Of a stretch of 64,000 nt of DNA, positions 44,633 through 53,960 are shown piece after piece. The DNA is taken from contig NC_135384.1 of the NCBI RefSeq assembly GCF_049243985.1, positions 16,488,501-16,552,500 of the forward strand. The letters run 5' to 3'. Source of the DNA: Paroedura picta (taxonomy: Eukaryota > Chordata > Lepidosauria > Squamata > Gekkonidae). Position 1 is the first letter of the stretch; every line of letters begins with the position of its first letter. Position numbers and translations under genes: made by a program. The notes under the pieces are model-generated. The model was given only the letters and a program-made list of their open reading frames with translations. It searched no databases and had not been told where the DNA came from.

Positions 44633-45042
44633 CAACAAAATCAGAGACCAGGGGCACCTTTAAGACCAACAAAGATCTATTCAAGGTGTGAGCTTTTAAG
44701 TGCATGCACACTTCCTCAGACAATGGAACAGGGATCATAAGAGTACAGATACAAGGAGAAAGTAATGTTGTGATGCTGTTTACTAATTTGCTACTAATTT
44801 AGTTCCTCTTTATCTATACTTTTAAAAGAATTATCCTCCTGCATATTTTCAACACTGTGATGTTGTTAACTAATTTTCTACTAATCTCCGCTATACTTCC
44901 ATGATCCCTGTTCCATTATCTGAGGAAGAGTGCTTGCACTCGAAAGCTCACGCCTTGAATAAATCTTTGCTGGTCTTGAAGGTGCCCCTGGACTCTGATT
45001 TTATTGTGCTGCTTCAGACCAACATGGCGACCTTGAATCTAT
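44633..45042. mobile_element. Long inverted-repeat retroposon
   Basis: Arms 44636-44738 and 44901-45002 are complementary over about 100 bases with several mismatches. The 160-base centre holds a direct repeat (GTGATG.TGTT.ACTAATTT, at about 44770 and 44860). The right tail CTGCTTCAGACCAACATGGC is the same as at 6061. An exact 13-bp duplication CTTCCAGAGAGTA flanks it (44620-44632 and 45043-45055). Confidence 0.85.
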
Positions 45043-45481
45043 CTTCCAGAGAGTAAAGTCATCCAGCAGTTTGAACAATGGAACAATGGTGCATGTCAGT
45101 TCAAGGGGCTGCTGCCAAATAGTTGGAACACTGGACTGGGGAGACCGGGGGCAGGACCTTAGATAGCCTTGGACTGGTCACTGTGGGGGGGGGGGCGGGA
45201 TGTAAGAAGAAAATGAGGAAACACCCTGAGCTTCTTGGAGGCAGAGTGGGATAAACATATTTGTTTAGATATTTATACACCTCTTCCCCCACCCCTTCTC
45301 TATTATTATCCTCGGAACAACAACCCTGTGAGGTAGGTTTGACTGGGGAAGAGTGAATGGCTCAAGGTTTTGTATGGTAATTAAAAAAAAACAACGATGG
45401 CTAATCCCAGCCACCTTTTTCACTGTAACTTGTTCAGTTCTTCACTTTATCCCGTTAGGTTTTCTTTTTTCCCATGTAGGT

Positions 45482-45617
45482 CAGGGGTAGTCAACCTGTG
45501 GTCCTCCAGATGTCCATGGACTACAATTCTCATGAGCCCCTGCCAGCATATGCTGGCAGGGGCTCATGGGAATTGTAGTCCATGGACATCTGGAGGACCA
45601 CAGGTTGACTACCCCTG
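45482..45617. mobile_element. Palindromic hAT MITE copy
   Basis: Arms of the AACCTGTGGTCCTCCAGAT version around CCAGCATATGCTGGCAGG. Exact 8-bp duplication ATGTAGGT. Confidence 0.93.
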
Positions 45618-46428
45618 ATGTAGGTTTCATGTTAGTGGCTGTCCTGTGGATAATTTGAAAAGGGGAAAAAAAAAGATTAACTTTTTCTCCAGTGTGCCAA
45701 GATATTTCTGGAAAGTCCCATTCTAACTGCTGCACCTCTCTGGGATTTGTTAAGAAAGTGCTGCTGATTAGGATGGGGTTTTTGGGAGAGAACCCCAGAG
45801 AAGCTGGTTCCAGAACTGTTTGCAGGACAGCAGGTAAAGGACTCTCTTTGAGATCCACGCCTCTCGGAGAACCTGCTGTCTGAAATAGAACAATGTTGGG
45901 ATTCTCTGCATATTTCCAGGCGGTAACACCCAAACAAGCCTCACTCTCCGCACTGCAGATGGGAAAGTGCGTTTGTATGGGTGCTATTCCCTGCGAGGAA
46001 AAAGCCCGAGGAAACTTCAGTTTGAATAGAGGCAACAAATGCCAGAAAAGTACTTCCTATATTTGATGAAATCTAGGGATCCAGCTATGGTTTTAACTTG
46101 GGTGTCCCCAATGTTCTTCCTTATTCTGCCTCCTGTCCCAAATGCTGGACCTAGGATTCCTAGCATCGGCTTTTGAAAATGGTCTCTTTCCCCCAAGGAA
46201 AAAGCTGTTTGGCTCCAACCCAATAATTTCTGCCATTTGCCTGAAAACCTCCTGAGAATTTGAGATGTGGCTGTTTTTTGATTTGGAAAGGCTGGTCCTG
46301 ATCCTGGCTGCCTTTTGAAATACTCTGAATGTCCTGCTAAGAAAATGTGGAAGGCTTTGTGTGCTAAAGTTTGTGAATAAAGAGATGGGTTTTTTTTGGG
46401 GGGGGGATTATTTCTTGACTAGATGAGG

Positions 46429-46564
46429 CAGGGGTGGGCAAAGTGTGGCCCTCCAGATGTCCATGGACTACAATTCCCATGAGCCCCTGCCAGCAAGTGC
46501 TGGCAGGGGCTCCTGGGAATTGTAGTCCATGGACATCTGGAGGGCCACACTTTACCCACCCCTG
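46429..46564. mobile_element. Palindromic hAT MITE copy
   Basis: A variant with CAGGGGTGGGCAAAGTGTGG ends. Flanks AGATGAGG and AGCTGAAG match at 6 of 8. Confidence 0.85.
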
Positions 46565-46838
46565 AGCTGAAGGTTGGCTAGGCTTCCATGCTTGTCAGTG
46601 ACAGGGTTCCTCATGCCTTCTTTGAGCCTGCCCTGCCCCATTGCCTCATCTGAGACACATGCTTCATGCATTTGCTAATGGTGCATGCTAACGTTGAGAC
46701 CTGGGCTCTGAGGGAAAAGAACCATTGTCCTGCTTCAGCAAAAGAAGTGAAAGGTCCCTCTGTCTTCATTCTGTTTCTCCTTTGCAGGACAAATCCTAGC
46801 TGAACAACCTTCTTCCCCCCCGGAAAGGCAGCCTAGGG

Positions 46839-46984
46839 CAGGGGTAGTCAAACTGCGGCCCTCCAGATGTCCATGGACTACAATTCCCAGGAGCCCTTGC
46901 CAGCATTCGCCAGCGAATGCTGGCAAGGGCTCCTGGGAATTGTAGTCCATGGACATCTGGAGGGCCGCAGTTTGACTACCCCTG
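46839..46984. mobile_element. Palindromic hAT MITE copy, 146 bp
   Basis: The AAACTGCGGCCCTCCAGAT version with a longer centre (CCAGCATTCGCCAGCGAATG). Flanks GCCTAGGG and CCCTAGGG match at 7 of 8. Confidence 0.9.
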
Positions 46985-47269
46985 CCCTAGGGCAGGTGTT
47001 TCTTGCAGGGCAGAGGTTTCTCCATCAACAGGATGGGATGCGACACACCAAGCAATGCCCTGAGGACTCGCTCTAACTGCAGCGCTCTCTGGGACTTATT
47101 GAGATAGTGCTGTATGGTTAGGGTGAATCTGTTTGGGTCAAAACTCCTTCTGGCATCTCAAAAGGACAGGACTGAAAGGCAAAATGGCTCGGAAGTGCCC
47201 AGTGCTTGACTCCTTTTGCTTCAAGGTGGCGCCTGCTGCTGGCATTTCTATTTAATTAGATATTTGTCA

Positions 47270-47412
47270 TTCTCCAAGGGGAATTCAAAGCAGTAAACAT
47301 CCTTTTCCCACTTCTCTGTTTTATCCCTGCAGCCATCACCCTTTGAGCTAGATGAAGCTGAGAGACTGCCCCAGGTTCCCATGCAAGCTTCCATGGCAGA
47401 GTGGGGATTAGA
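47270..47412 (-). mobile_element. SINE fragment at the Harbinger edge
   Basis: AATTCAAAGCAGTAAACATC, TGAAGCTGAGAGACTGCC and AGTGGGGATTAGAAAC read as an antisense SINE that stops abruptly where the Harbinger appears to begin, so it was probably the target. Confidence 0.6.
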
Positions 47413-47912
47413 AACTGGGGGCCATTTTGCACAAACTTAAAAGTGGCTATTTGGTTGCCGTTTCTGAAATCACTACTTAAAGTAGCGAAAATTGTCCGTT
47501 ACGCACAGCTGCGGTTTTTGTGGAATTTGTCACTTTCACTTTGCGGTATTTTCGTTACCCACAGGTTTCCGGCCTCGGTCTTCTCGCCACAAAGGAGGTC
47601 CCTTTTTGGCGCTTCTGGCTTCCCGTGGCCGTCAATCAAACAGCTGGGGACACCTTTGACCTCCACCCACAAGCCGCAATCGGGAGGGGGTCCTTTAAAA
47701 AAAAAAACCCGAAAAACACGTGGCAACGAATCATCGATAAATCATTGTTGCAGTTAGACAGGGTTTCCAATGTTTCCTATGAAAAATGGTTTTATGAGTG
47801 AAGCCTGCACCCTGCCCACAGATTACTTGCCTACGTGTACCTAGGCAAGCACTCGGTTGGCCTCACTCTTTATTCTCCCAGCCCCGTGGCCACCACTCAG
47901 CTAAACGTAGCA

Positions 47913-49301
47913 ATGGAGAAGATTATTCTTGTGTTGCTGGCTCAGATGCTAGCAATAGTCCAGCGTATCTGTGCCACCGTGTCGCGGACGAGATCTGCTT
48001 ACGAGGACTACAGACTACGTGTGGACAGAAGGATGGCCATCACTAGAAACCGATCTCTACGGGCAGCTAGGAAACGCTGGCAAGCTCTATCAGAGGTCCG
48101 GTTCCCCAGACAGTTCTGGGTGGATGAAAGATCGGCCGACTGGTGGGAAAATGTTGTGATGTCTCGCTGGGATGATGACCACTGGATTGCAAACTTCAGA
48201 ATGTCGAGGGGAACTTTTTTTGAACTTGTGGAAACTCTCCGTGGGTGCATGGAGAGGCAAGTAACTGGCATGCGGTGCCCCATTCCAGTGGAAAAAAGGG
48301 TGGCAGCCGCCTTGTGGTACTTGGCCACCCCGCAGTACTTCCGGACAGTTGCCCAGCAATTCGGATTAGGAGTCTCCACGGTCGGCGAAATCCTGCTGGA
48401 GTTCTGCTTGGCCATGGAGGCAGAATTGTACAGCAAAGTGGTGTGCCTCGGAGACCAGCTTGGAGCGGTGGGTGCCCTTATATCCCCTTTGCCCTTTAAT
48501 TTTTTTTTTGACAGGTGAGCAACGAATACTCGATGCGCCCCACGTTAACTTTGAATCCTGGTGTCTATTCTTTTCTTTTTCTTTCCTCAGAGTATGGACG
48601 GGTTCGCCGGTTTGGGGTTCCCACATTGTTTTGCCGCAGTTGATGGCACCCACATCCCGATCCGAGCACCTGAGGGAAGCATAAAGGAGCACGGGAACAG
48701 GAAGGACTTTTGTTCTGTTCTCCTTCAAGGAACCGTGGACTTCTCCGGACGGTTTATAGATGCCAAGGTGGGGTGGAGTGGGAAGAGGCATGATGCCCTT
48801 GTGTTCCATGAATCGAACCTCAGGGCAACCATGGACGAAGGGGTCTTTGTCCCTGGCAACCCCACCACCACCATAGAGGGAGTGTGTGTTCCGGCATTGG
48901 TGCTCGGAGATGGAGCCTACCCCATACGACGCTGGCTCATGACTCCCTATAAGCGGCCAAGGACAAATGTGCAGAAATACTACAACCTCAGGCACTCCCG
49001 CACAAGGAATGTTGTGGAGCATGCCTTTGGCCATTTGAAGGCTCGGTTCCGTTGCTTGATGTCAAGACTAAATGTGCATATAGACAATGTGACACCATTG
49101 ATCATCGCATGTGTCATCTTGCACAACATCTGTGAGGACAAGGGACATCACATCCCCTTCCCCGTGGCTGAACCAGAACCTGTGGTCCTTGAGGATGTGG
49201 CACCCATCCCTCAAGCCAGAAAAAAAAGGATCTATGCGGAAGGGTGCAAGGTTCGGGAAGCTATAGCCAGTCACCTTTACAGAAATAGGAGACGGTTATG
49301 A
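47913..49301 (+). CDS. Harbinger transposase (HARBI1-like DDE nuclease)
   Basis: Two exons, 47913-48467 and 48591-49301, join in phase across a 123-base intron (GCG before GTGGGT; CTTTCCTCAG before AGTATG). The 421-residue product has an N-terminal helix-turn-helix-like part (RVAAALWYLATPQYFRTVAQ and FGLGVSTVGEI, about 130-165) and a DDE_4 nuclease domain. Catalytic residues are visible: D203 in AAVDGTHIPI, D292 in LGDGAYP and E328 in NVVEHAFG, with 35 residues between the last two. The helper motif GWSGKRHDALVF is at 246-257. The family cuts and inserts DNA in the nucleus at TWA sites, usually with a Myb-like partner. No stop or frameshift was seen; an in-frame GTG at 47835 is not the start. 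HARBI1 in vertebrates is shorter (about 350). Confidence 0.92.
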
Positions 49302-49694
49302 TTGTGATTTCTTGCTTATGTGTTCTCTGTTAAATAAAGTTTAATGTTCTTTGTTCAACCTGGTCTTCAGCCACTATCTTTGTGTTGTTTGACTAAGTAG
49401 CGTCTAACAACCAGCGATTCTCTGGTCCGAAAGCACTTTAACAGACCTCACTGCCTCACTGTAGTAACACCCCTGTGAGACTGACAAACACAATACGGAA
49501 GCACTTTACAGGCAAGGGTTGGGGAGGAGGCTAGCCAGGAAGTGTTGGCGACACCTACTCCAGTGGAGGACATAGGCACTGATTTTATTTGAGGTTCCAG
49601 GGAATAATTCCATTGGTGGACAGCATTGATACATTTAAAGTTTTGGAGGCTGCTGGGAGCAACGCATATTCGTTGCCTAACCGTCATTCCAAAG

Positions 49695-51202
49695 ATGTCG
49701 AAGCCACAAAAGGGGTCGTTCTGGCAGCGAGCCGAGGCTGAGGCACTTTTGGAGCTGGTGCTCCAGTCCAAGACTATTGGCTGCCTTCTGGCCAGCACGC
49801 ACTGCCACACTAAGGGGGCATATCAGGTGCTGGCCACGAGGATGAAGGAGAGGGGGTACGTCCGGACCTGGGAGCAGGTCCGGACAAAGTTCAAGCGGAT
49901 CAAGCTTGATTTTTTAAATAACATTGAGCAGTGGGGGGGGGGGGTCCGCAGCCAAGTGGAAGGACAGTCTTCCATGACACTATGATGAGGATATGGGAGA
50001 AGGCTGGGAAGCCCCCCTCGAGATGCGGAGACATATGGGTGAGTTCTGTCTTCCTTCTGGTTATACGTTTACCCTTAAGCATGACTTGACTGTGGTGGCT
50101 ATGAGAAGCCTCTTCCCCCAAATGCTTCTACCTACTTTGGGACAGCAGTAAGATGCTGTTATTTCCAGCAGAGATTACCAGCCACTAACGTAAAACCATA
50201 ACATAACAGACTAAAAACATGTTTCTTTGTTAATGCACTGCTTGAAGACTTGACCATAGGGCTGATGCCATCAACCTAAAGGCTCTGATTGCAGTGTGGT
50301 CTTCAAGGGTGTGCAATGTTGGGTTTGCGTGCTTAAATTTATGGGACCTCCTTTCCTCAACACAGCCGCACAGTCCCCAGGGAAACTTTCCCAGCCTACA
50401 GCCAGCCAGCAGGAAGGGGGGGAGGAGGAGGAGGAGGGTCCTTCCACCTCTACTAGAGCAACGGGTGAGAACTGTCATTCTTTAAAGGAGACCCCTGTGT
50501 GTGAACACCCCATAAAGCCATAATGAAGACCTCTGTGATCCTTTTATTTGTATTTTAAAGCAGAGACAATGAGGGCCAGGATGACAAAAATGGAGGCCAG
50601 GCTGGCATCAGTTGAGGGTCTCATGGAGAGACAGAGGACTGAGTGTGAGTTGTGAACCAGTGCTGTGGTGTGGGTTGTGGTGCTAATATGTGTTCCTAAT
50701 GCAGGTATGTGGCTTATCATGTGTTTTCCAACCATTTACAGGGCAGGCAGCGGTGGCAGAGCTAAGAGGGGAGCTGGACACTCAGAGGCAGCTTGTGGCT
50801 GAAATGCAGCAGAAGGAGGAGGATGCACGTAGGTTCTGCACACCCACTAACACCCCCCCCCCGACACACCGCACATCACGGCTAAGTTCCCTGCAAATGA
50901 TCCTCAAGTCTAAAAACTGCCTGTGGCATTAATGTGTATTTGTTTTTCCTCCCTACACAGTGAAAAAGAAGGCGGAGGAGAAAAAGGAGGAGGAGAGCTG
51001 GAAGAAGAGGACTCGGGGGACAATGTCCAGGCTTGGGCGCCAGCTTCAGGAGCTAAAGGAGGGAGGAGAAAAAAGTCCCTCTGAGCCAAAGGTGGCAATC
51101 CGTAAAAATGAGGGGAAAAAATGTAAGGGGAAACGCGGGGGGGGGGGGGGGGGAGGAAACAAAGAAGAAGGTGGTGCTGGAGAGGGGACTAGTGGGCTTT
51201 AG
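49695..51202 (+). CDS. Harbinger accessory gene, Myb/SANT-like with coiled coil (plus strand)
   Basis: Proposed exons: 49695-50038, 50366-50464, 50561-50647, 50741-50828 and 50961-51202. The last four join in phase. Exon 1 encodes a Myb/SANT-like domain: EAEALLELVLQSK, YQVLATRMKERGY, RTWEQVRTKFKRIKLDFLN, then PQPSGRTVFHDTMMRIWEKA. Later exons are acidic (GGEEEEEGP) and then helical and charged (MTKMEARLASVEG, LDTQRQLVAEMQQKEED, AEEKKEEESWKK), probably a coiled coil for dimer or partner contact. Exon 1 needs two repairs to read through: a 12-G run at about 49933-49944 and a 6-C run at about 50012-50017 are each one base out. Both are homopolymers, so assembly error is possible. A G run near 51138 makes the C-terminus uncertain. 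Its presumed job is to bind transposon DNA and help the transposase. Confidence 0.72.
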
Positions 51203-51510
51203 AATTGTGGTTTTGGTTGGGGTGGGGGTGGGGGGTTCCCTGTTACATTCCCTGTTTGATAATGTTTGTTTTCTATTTATTAAAAATAAAATGTTTGTAA
51301 TACTGTTGACAAAAAAGGCTCCAGTGTGACTCCTTAAACTCACACCCCTTTCACCCCACAACCACACAACACAGTTTAGACCCATTCACTAGAAAGGCCG
51401 CTTTTGGCCTGCCTAATGCTACAGTAAGGCACACTGAGACATAAGCAAAACTATAAACTTTATTTATGAAACAAAAACCAGCAGAGAACTCATGAAAAAC
51501 CAACAACTAT

Positions 51511-53369
51511 TTAACCTAAGAGGGGGAGTACTTGTCTGAGGGCCTCACTTTCCTCTTCCCCAGAACTGTCCTCCTCCGAGTCTGAGTACCAGCGTCCTGA
51601 GAGGGGGTTGGTGGAGGTGGTGGTGGTGGTGGTGGTGGTGGGGGTCATGGTAACGTTTATTTGAGGAGGGTTGGCACTCTCCCTGTCCTCTCTTGCCTCC
51701 ACGACAAGAACCACCCTCTCCACAAGTCCCCTTATCAGGCGCATTCCTTCAACGCTTGCCCGTAGTGTCTCCTTGGTCTCTCTGAAGACCTCCCTCATTT
51801 GCCTACTCTCCTGGAGCTCGAGCTCCAACATGGACTCTTCGAAAGCGGCAGAACGACGCATGTCCTGCTCGCATCGCTCCAGGAGACGCTGACCAACGTT
51901 TGTCAGAAGGGAGACACGCCTCTGCCTCGTGCGCTCCCTCTGCGGCCTCTCCTCTGCTGAAAGCGCTCCTCTAGGGACATCACGGGGGGGGGGGCTGGCA
52001 GGACCCACGGGGGCTTCCTCCTCCTCTGAAAGAACCTCTGTGGAAAAAAACAGAATTTGAACTATTAGTGACAATAATACTCCCAACAAGGCTTAGTGAG
52101 CACATGGTTACAGGTTTGTAGGACTCTGTTCTGGCTAGAAATGGACAGTTCTCAGTCCCGCATGCTTACCCTCTCGAATTTCTCTGGGCCTGTGATGGGT
52201 AGGAGGTCTATGCACCCTGTGCTCCTCCTCCTGTGTGCCCGGGATGAAATCTGCAAAAACATAAAGAGAAATGGTTTTCGGAACAAAGGGAAGTACAGTT
52301 AGCTTCCACACTCACCACCAGCAACATAGAGGTACCTTCTTCTTTGTCCTCGCAAAGAAACAGCCTCCTGCACAAACAACAAAGCAGAAAGCAGTTTATA
52401 CAGACCCTTCCCCCCCCCATTGTTCACAGAAATACTAACCAAGATTTGTAGATGCCCCTGAATCGCTATGAAGGTCCCCAACAGCTGTGGACTCACAGGG
52501 AGAAGGCTCAGTTGTTGGGACCTGAGTTTCTGTGGACAACAGCAGACAATAGTGAAAAAGGAGCAAGCACACAACCCACACTACACAGCATGCTCTCAAA
52601 GTAGTACCCAGAAGAAGTGCAGCAGGCCTATAGGGGAGGCATGCTGTACATCTTCCAGGGGGTTATTTCAACAGTAGCTTTTAAAATCAAAACTAGCATA
52701 ACAAACAAAGCAGTATAGATACGGCCTATTAAGCGTTGCAACAAATACACGCGAAAACGATTCCTAAACATCAGGTCACAAAAATCACACATTTCAGCAA
52801 TGCTTCAAGTGCTTACCTGAGGCAAGGGGTGTCTGCTCCAGAATGCTGGTGTCCTTGCCAGGGATGATCCCCAGCAGGTCCAGCGTTATGAGGTCCACCC
52901 CGCGTGGCTGTTTCCGGGGAGGAGGATGAACAGTCCTCCCCGATGAGGTGCCCTCTCCTGGGTCTTCCTCCACGGCTGGTCCCTCCACTGGAGCAGCTGG
53001 CCTCTGGATTACCTTGAGGCTCCTTCCAACTCGCTTCGGCCGCCCATCACCGTCCCCCTTGCTGTAAATCCCACGCTGGACCTTGAAATATGGGCGGGTA
53101 ACACGAGCGTTGCCTGACTTCTTGTGAGGGCCATGGCCCTCATGTATTCTGCCCTCATTGTTTTGGTTTTTGAGCGGCATTCCAGGCCGGTCCTGTGGTG
53201 GCCGAGGGCCGTCATCCTGATGGCCACCTGCTCAAAAACCTCCCGATTTCGATGCGAGGATCGAAAGGTGTCCTGCATTCTCTCCTCTGCGAAGATCGGC
53301 ATCAGGTCCCAGATCTCCGCATCCCTCTATGTGGGTCCCCTGCCGGTTCCCTGGATGGACGGAGTCCAT
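51511..53369 (-). CDS. Harbinger accessory gene, Myb/SANT-like (minus strand), frame broken
   Basis: Proposed exons (minus): 53369-52817, 52529-52440 and 52037-51511; these join in phase. Exon 1 starts MDSVHPGNRQG and holds a Myb/SANT domain (RDAEIWDLMPIFAEERMQD, then REVFEQVAIRMTALGHHRT and LECRSKTKTMRAEYMRA), then KKSGNARVTRPYF and an acidic, proline-rich linker. The last exon is a helical arginine/glutamate-rich region (LLERCEQDMRRSAAFEESML, ELQESRQMREVF) ending in an acidic tail after a T8 run. This plan (Myb head, charged helix tail) is like MSANTD/ZSCAN-type proteins. Two frameshifts are needed in exon 1, near 53325 (before RDAE) and 53126 (after EYMRAM). Splice-like sites at 52336-52372 and 52174-52252 flank other possible exons, but those break the phase. 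Confidence 0.68.
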
Positions 53370-53701
53370 AATGCTTTCGCAAGTGGCTAAGCAAGATGGA
53401 GGTGCGAGGTGCAGTGTGCCGCTGGTCATGTACCTTCCCGCACACAAAGACAGAAGGACTTGTCGCCTCCTGATTGGATGGGGTGCAGTCGGGGAGACGT
53501 AGATTGGCCACCTGAGGTCACATGTCACGTTCAAAACTTTTCATGCGGGAACAGGAGCCGTCTCTAGTAGCCAGCTTGGCGCTCTTATTGTTTGACTTAC
53601 CGCATGCGCAGATTTGTTTACACGCGAGAAGAGCAGTATGGACATGCAGGAGCCATTTTACTGAAATGTCCGCCATTCCACAAATGCATGCCGATGGTCT
53701 A

Positions 53702-53930
53702 CCCACAGCAAGGACAACCACGGCACACAACAGTTCCCGAATCATATTCGCCTCCCCAAGCAAAGCACAAGGCAGAACAAGATTATAAACTGCGATCAGA
53801 GATAATTCGTTGATATGCAACGATATAATTTTTTTTAAATGCTCAGTGAACAGTGACTCTGCCGGCAGGGGTTCTAAGTTGTCGGCAAGCACAACCACAG
53901 CACAGAAACGTTCCCTCGTTATATGGCCAA
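53702..53930. repeat. Subterminal direct repeat of the Harbinger
   Basis: GCAAGGACAACCACGGCACA (from 53708) and GCAAGCACAACCACAGCACA (from 53885) are followed by related TTCCCGAATCATAT and TTCCCTCGTTATAT. Each unit is about 45 bases and they lie about 177 bases apart. Such repeats near a transposon end are common binding sites for transposase or Myb partner. Confidence 0.6.
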
Positions 53931-53960
53931 CTGATGGCTGCTGTGCTTTTAGATTCACTT

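Larger units (their letters stand above)
42905..47115 (+). repeat. Four diverged copies of a non-coding unit
   Basis: The phrase (TCCCATCCTAACTG...GCACTCTCTGGGATTTGTTGAGA, consensus in two parts) recurs at about 42922, 43929, 45717 and 47072. Units 1 and 3 share more: CGCCAAGAAATTCTGGACAG against TGCCAAGATATTTCTGGAAA before it, and GCCCAACCAAGCATCACT against ACCCAAACAAGCCTCACT about 150 bases after it. Units 1 and 4 share a third block (GCCTGTTGCCCC, near 43228 and 46630). Spacing is 1.0-1.8 kb. This looks like an old tandem duplication, perhaps of promoter or intron DNA. Confidence 0.6.
47413..53960. mobile_element. PIF/Harbinger DNA transposon with three genes
   Basis: The span includes a DDE transposase (47913-49301, plus), a Myb/SANT gene (49695-51202, plus) and a second Myb/SANT gene (51511-53369, minus). 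Poly(A) signals follow each: AATAAA at about 49333, AATAAA at about 51286, and on the minus strand ATAAATAAAG near 51460. Outer limits are estimates: the left edge from the break in a SINE, the right from the end of the subterminal repeats. I could not find matching terminal inverted repeats or a 3-bp TWA duplication. Interrupting SINEs and MITEs are absent across the whole 6.5 kb, unlike everywhere else, which argues for a recent arrival. Confidence 0.75.

Noticed and set aside
47835-47912. Longer transposase N-terminus
   Set aside because: The in-frame codon at 47835 is GTG; the first ATG is at 47913.
52174-52372. Two extra exons of the minus-strand Myb gene
   Set aside because: Their splice sites look fair, but including either breaks the phase into the last exon; joining 52440 directly to 52037 keeps it.
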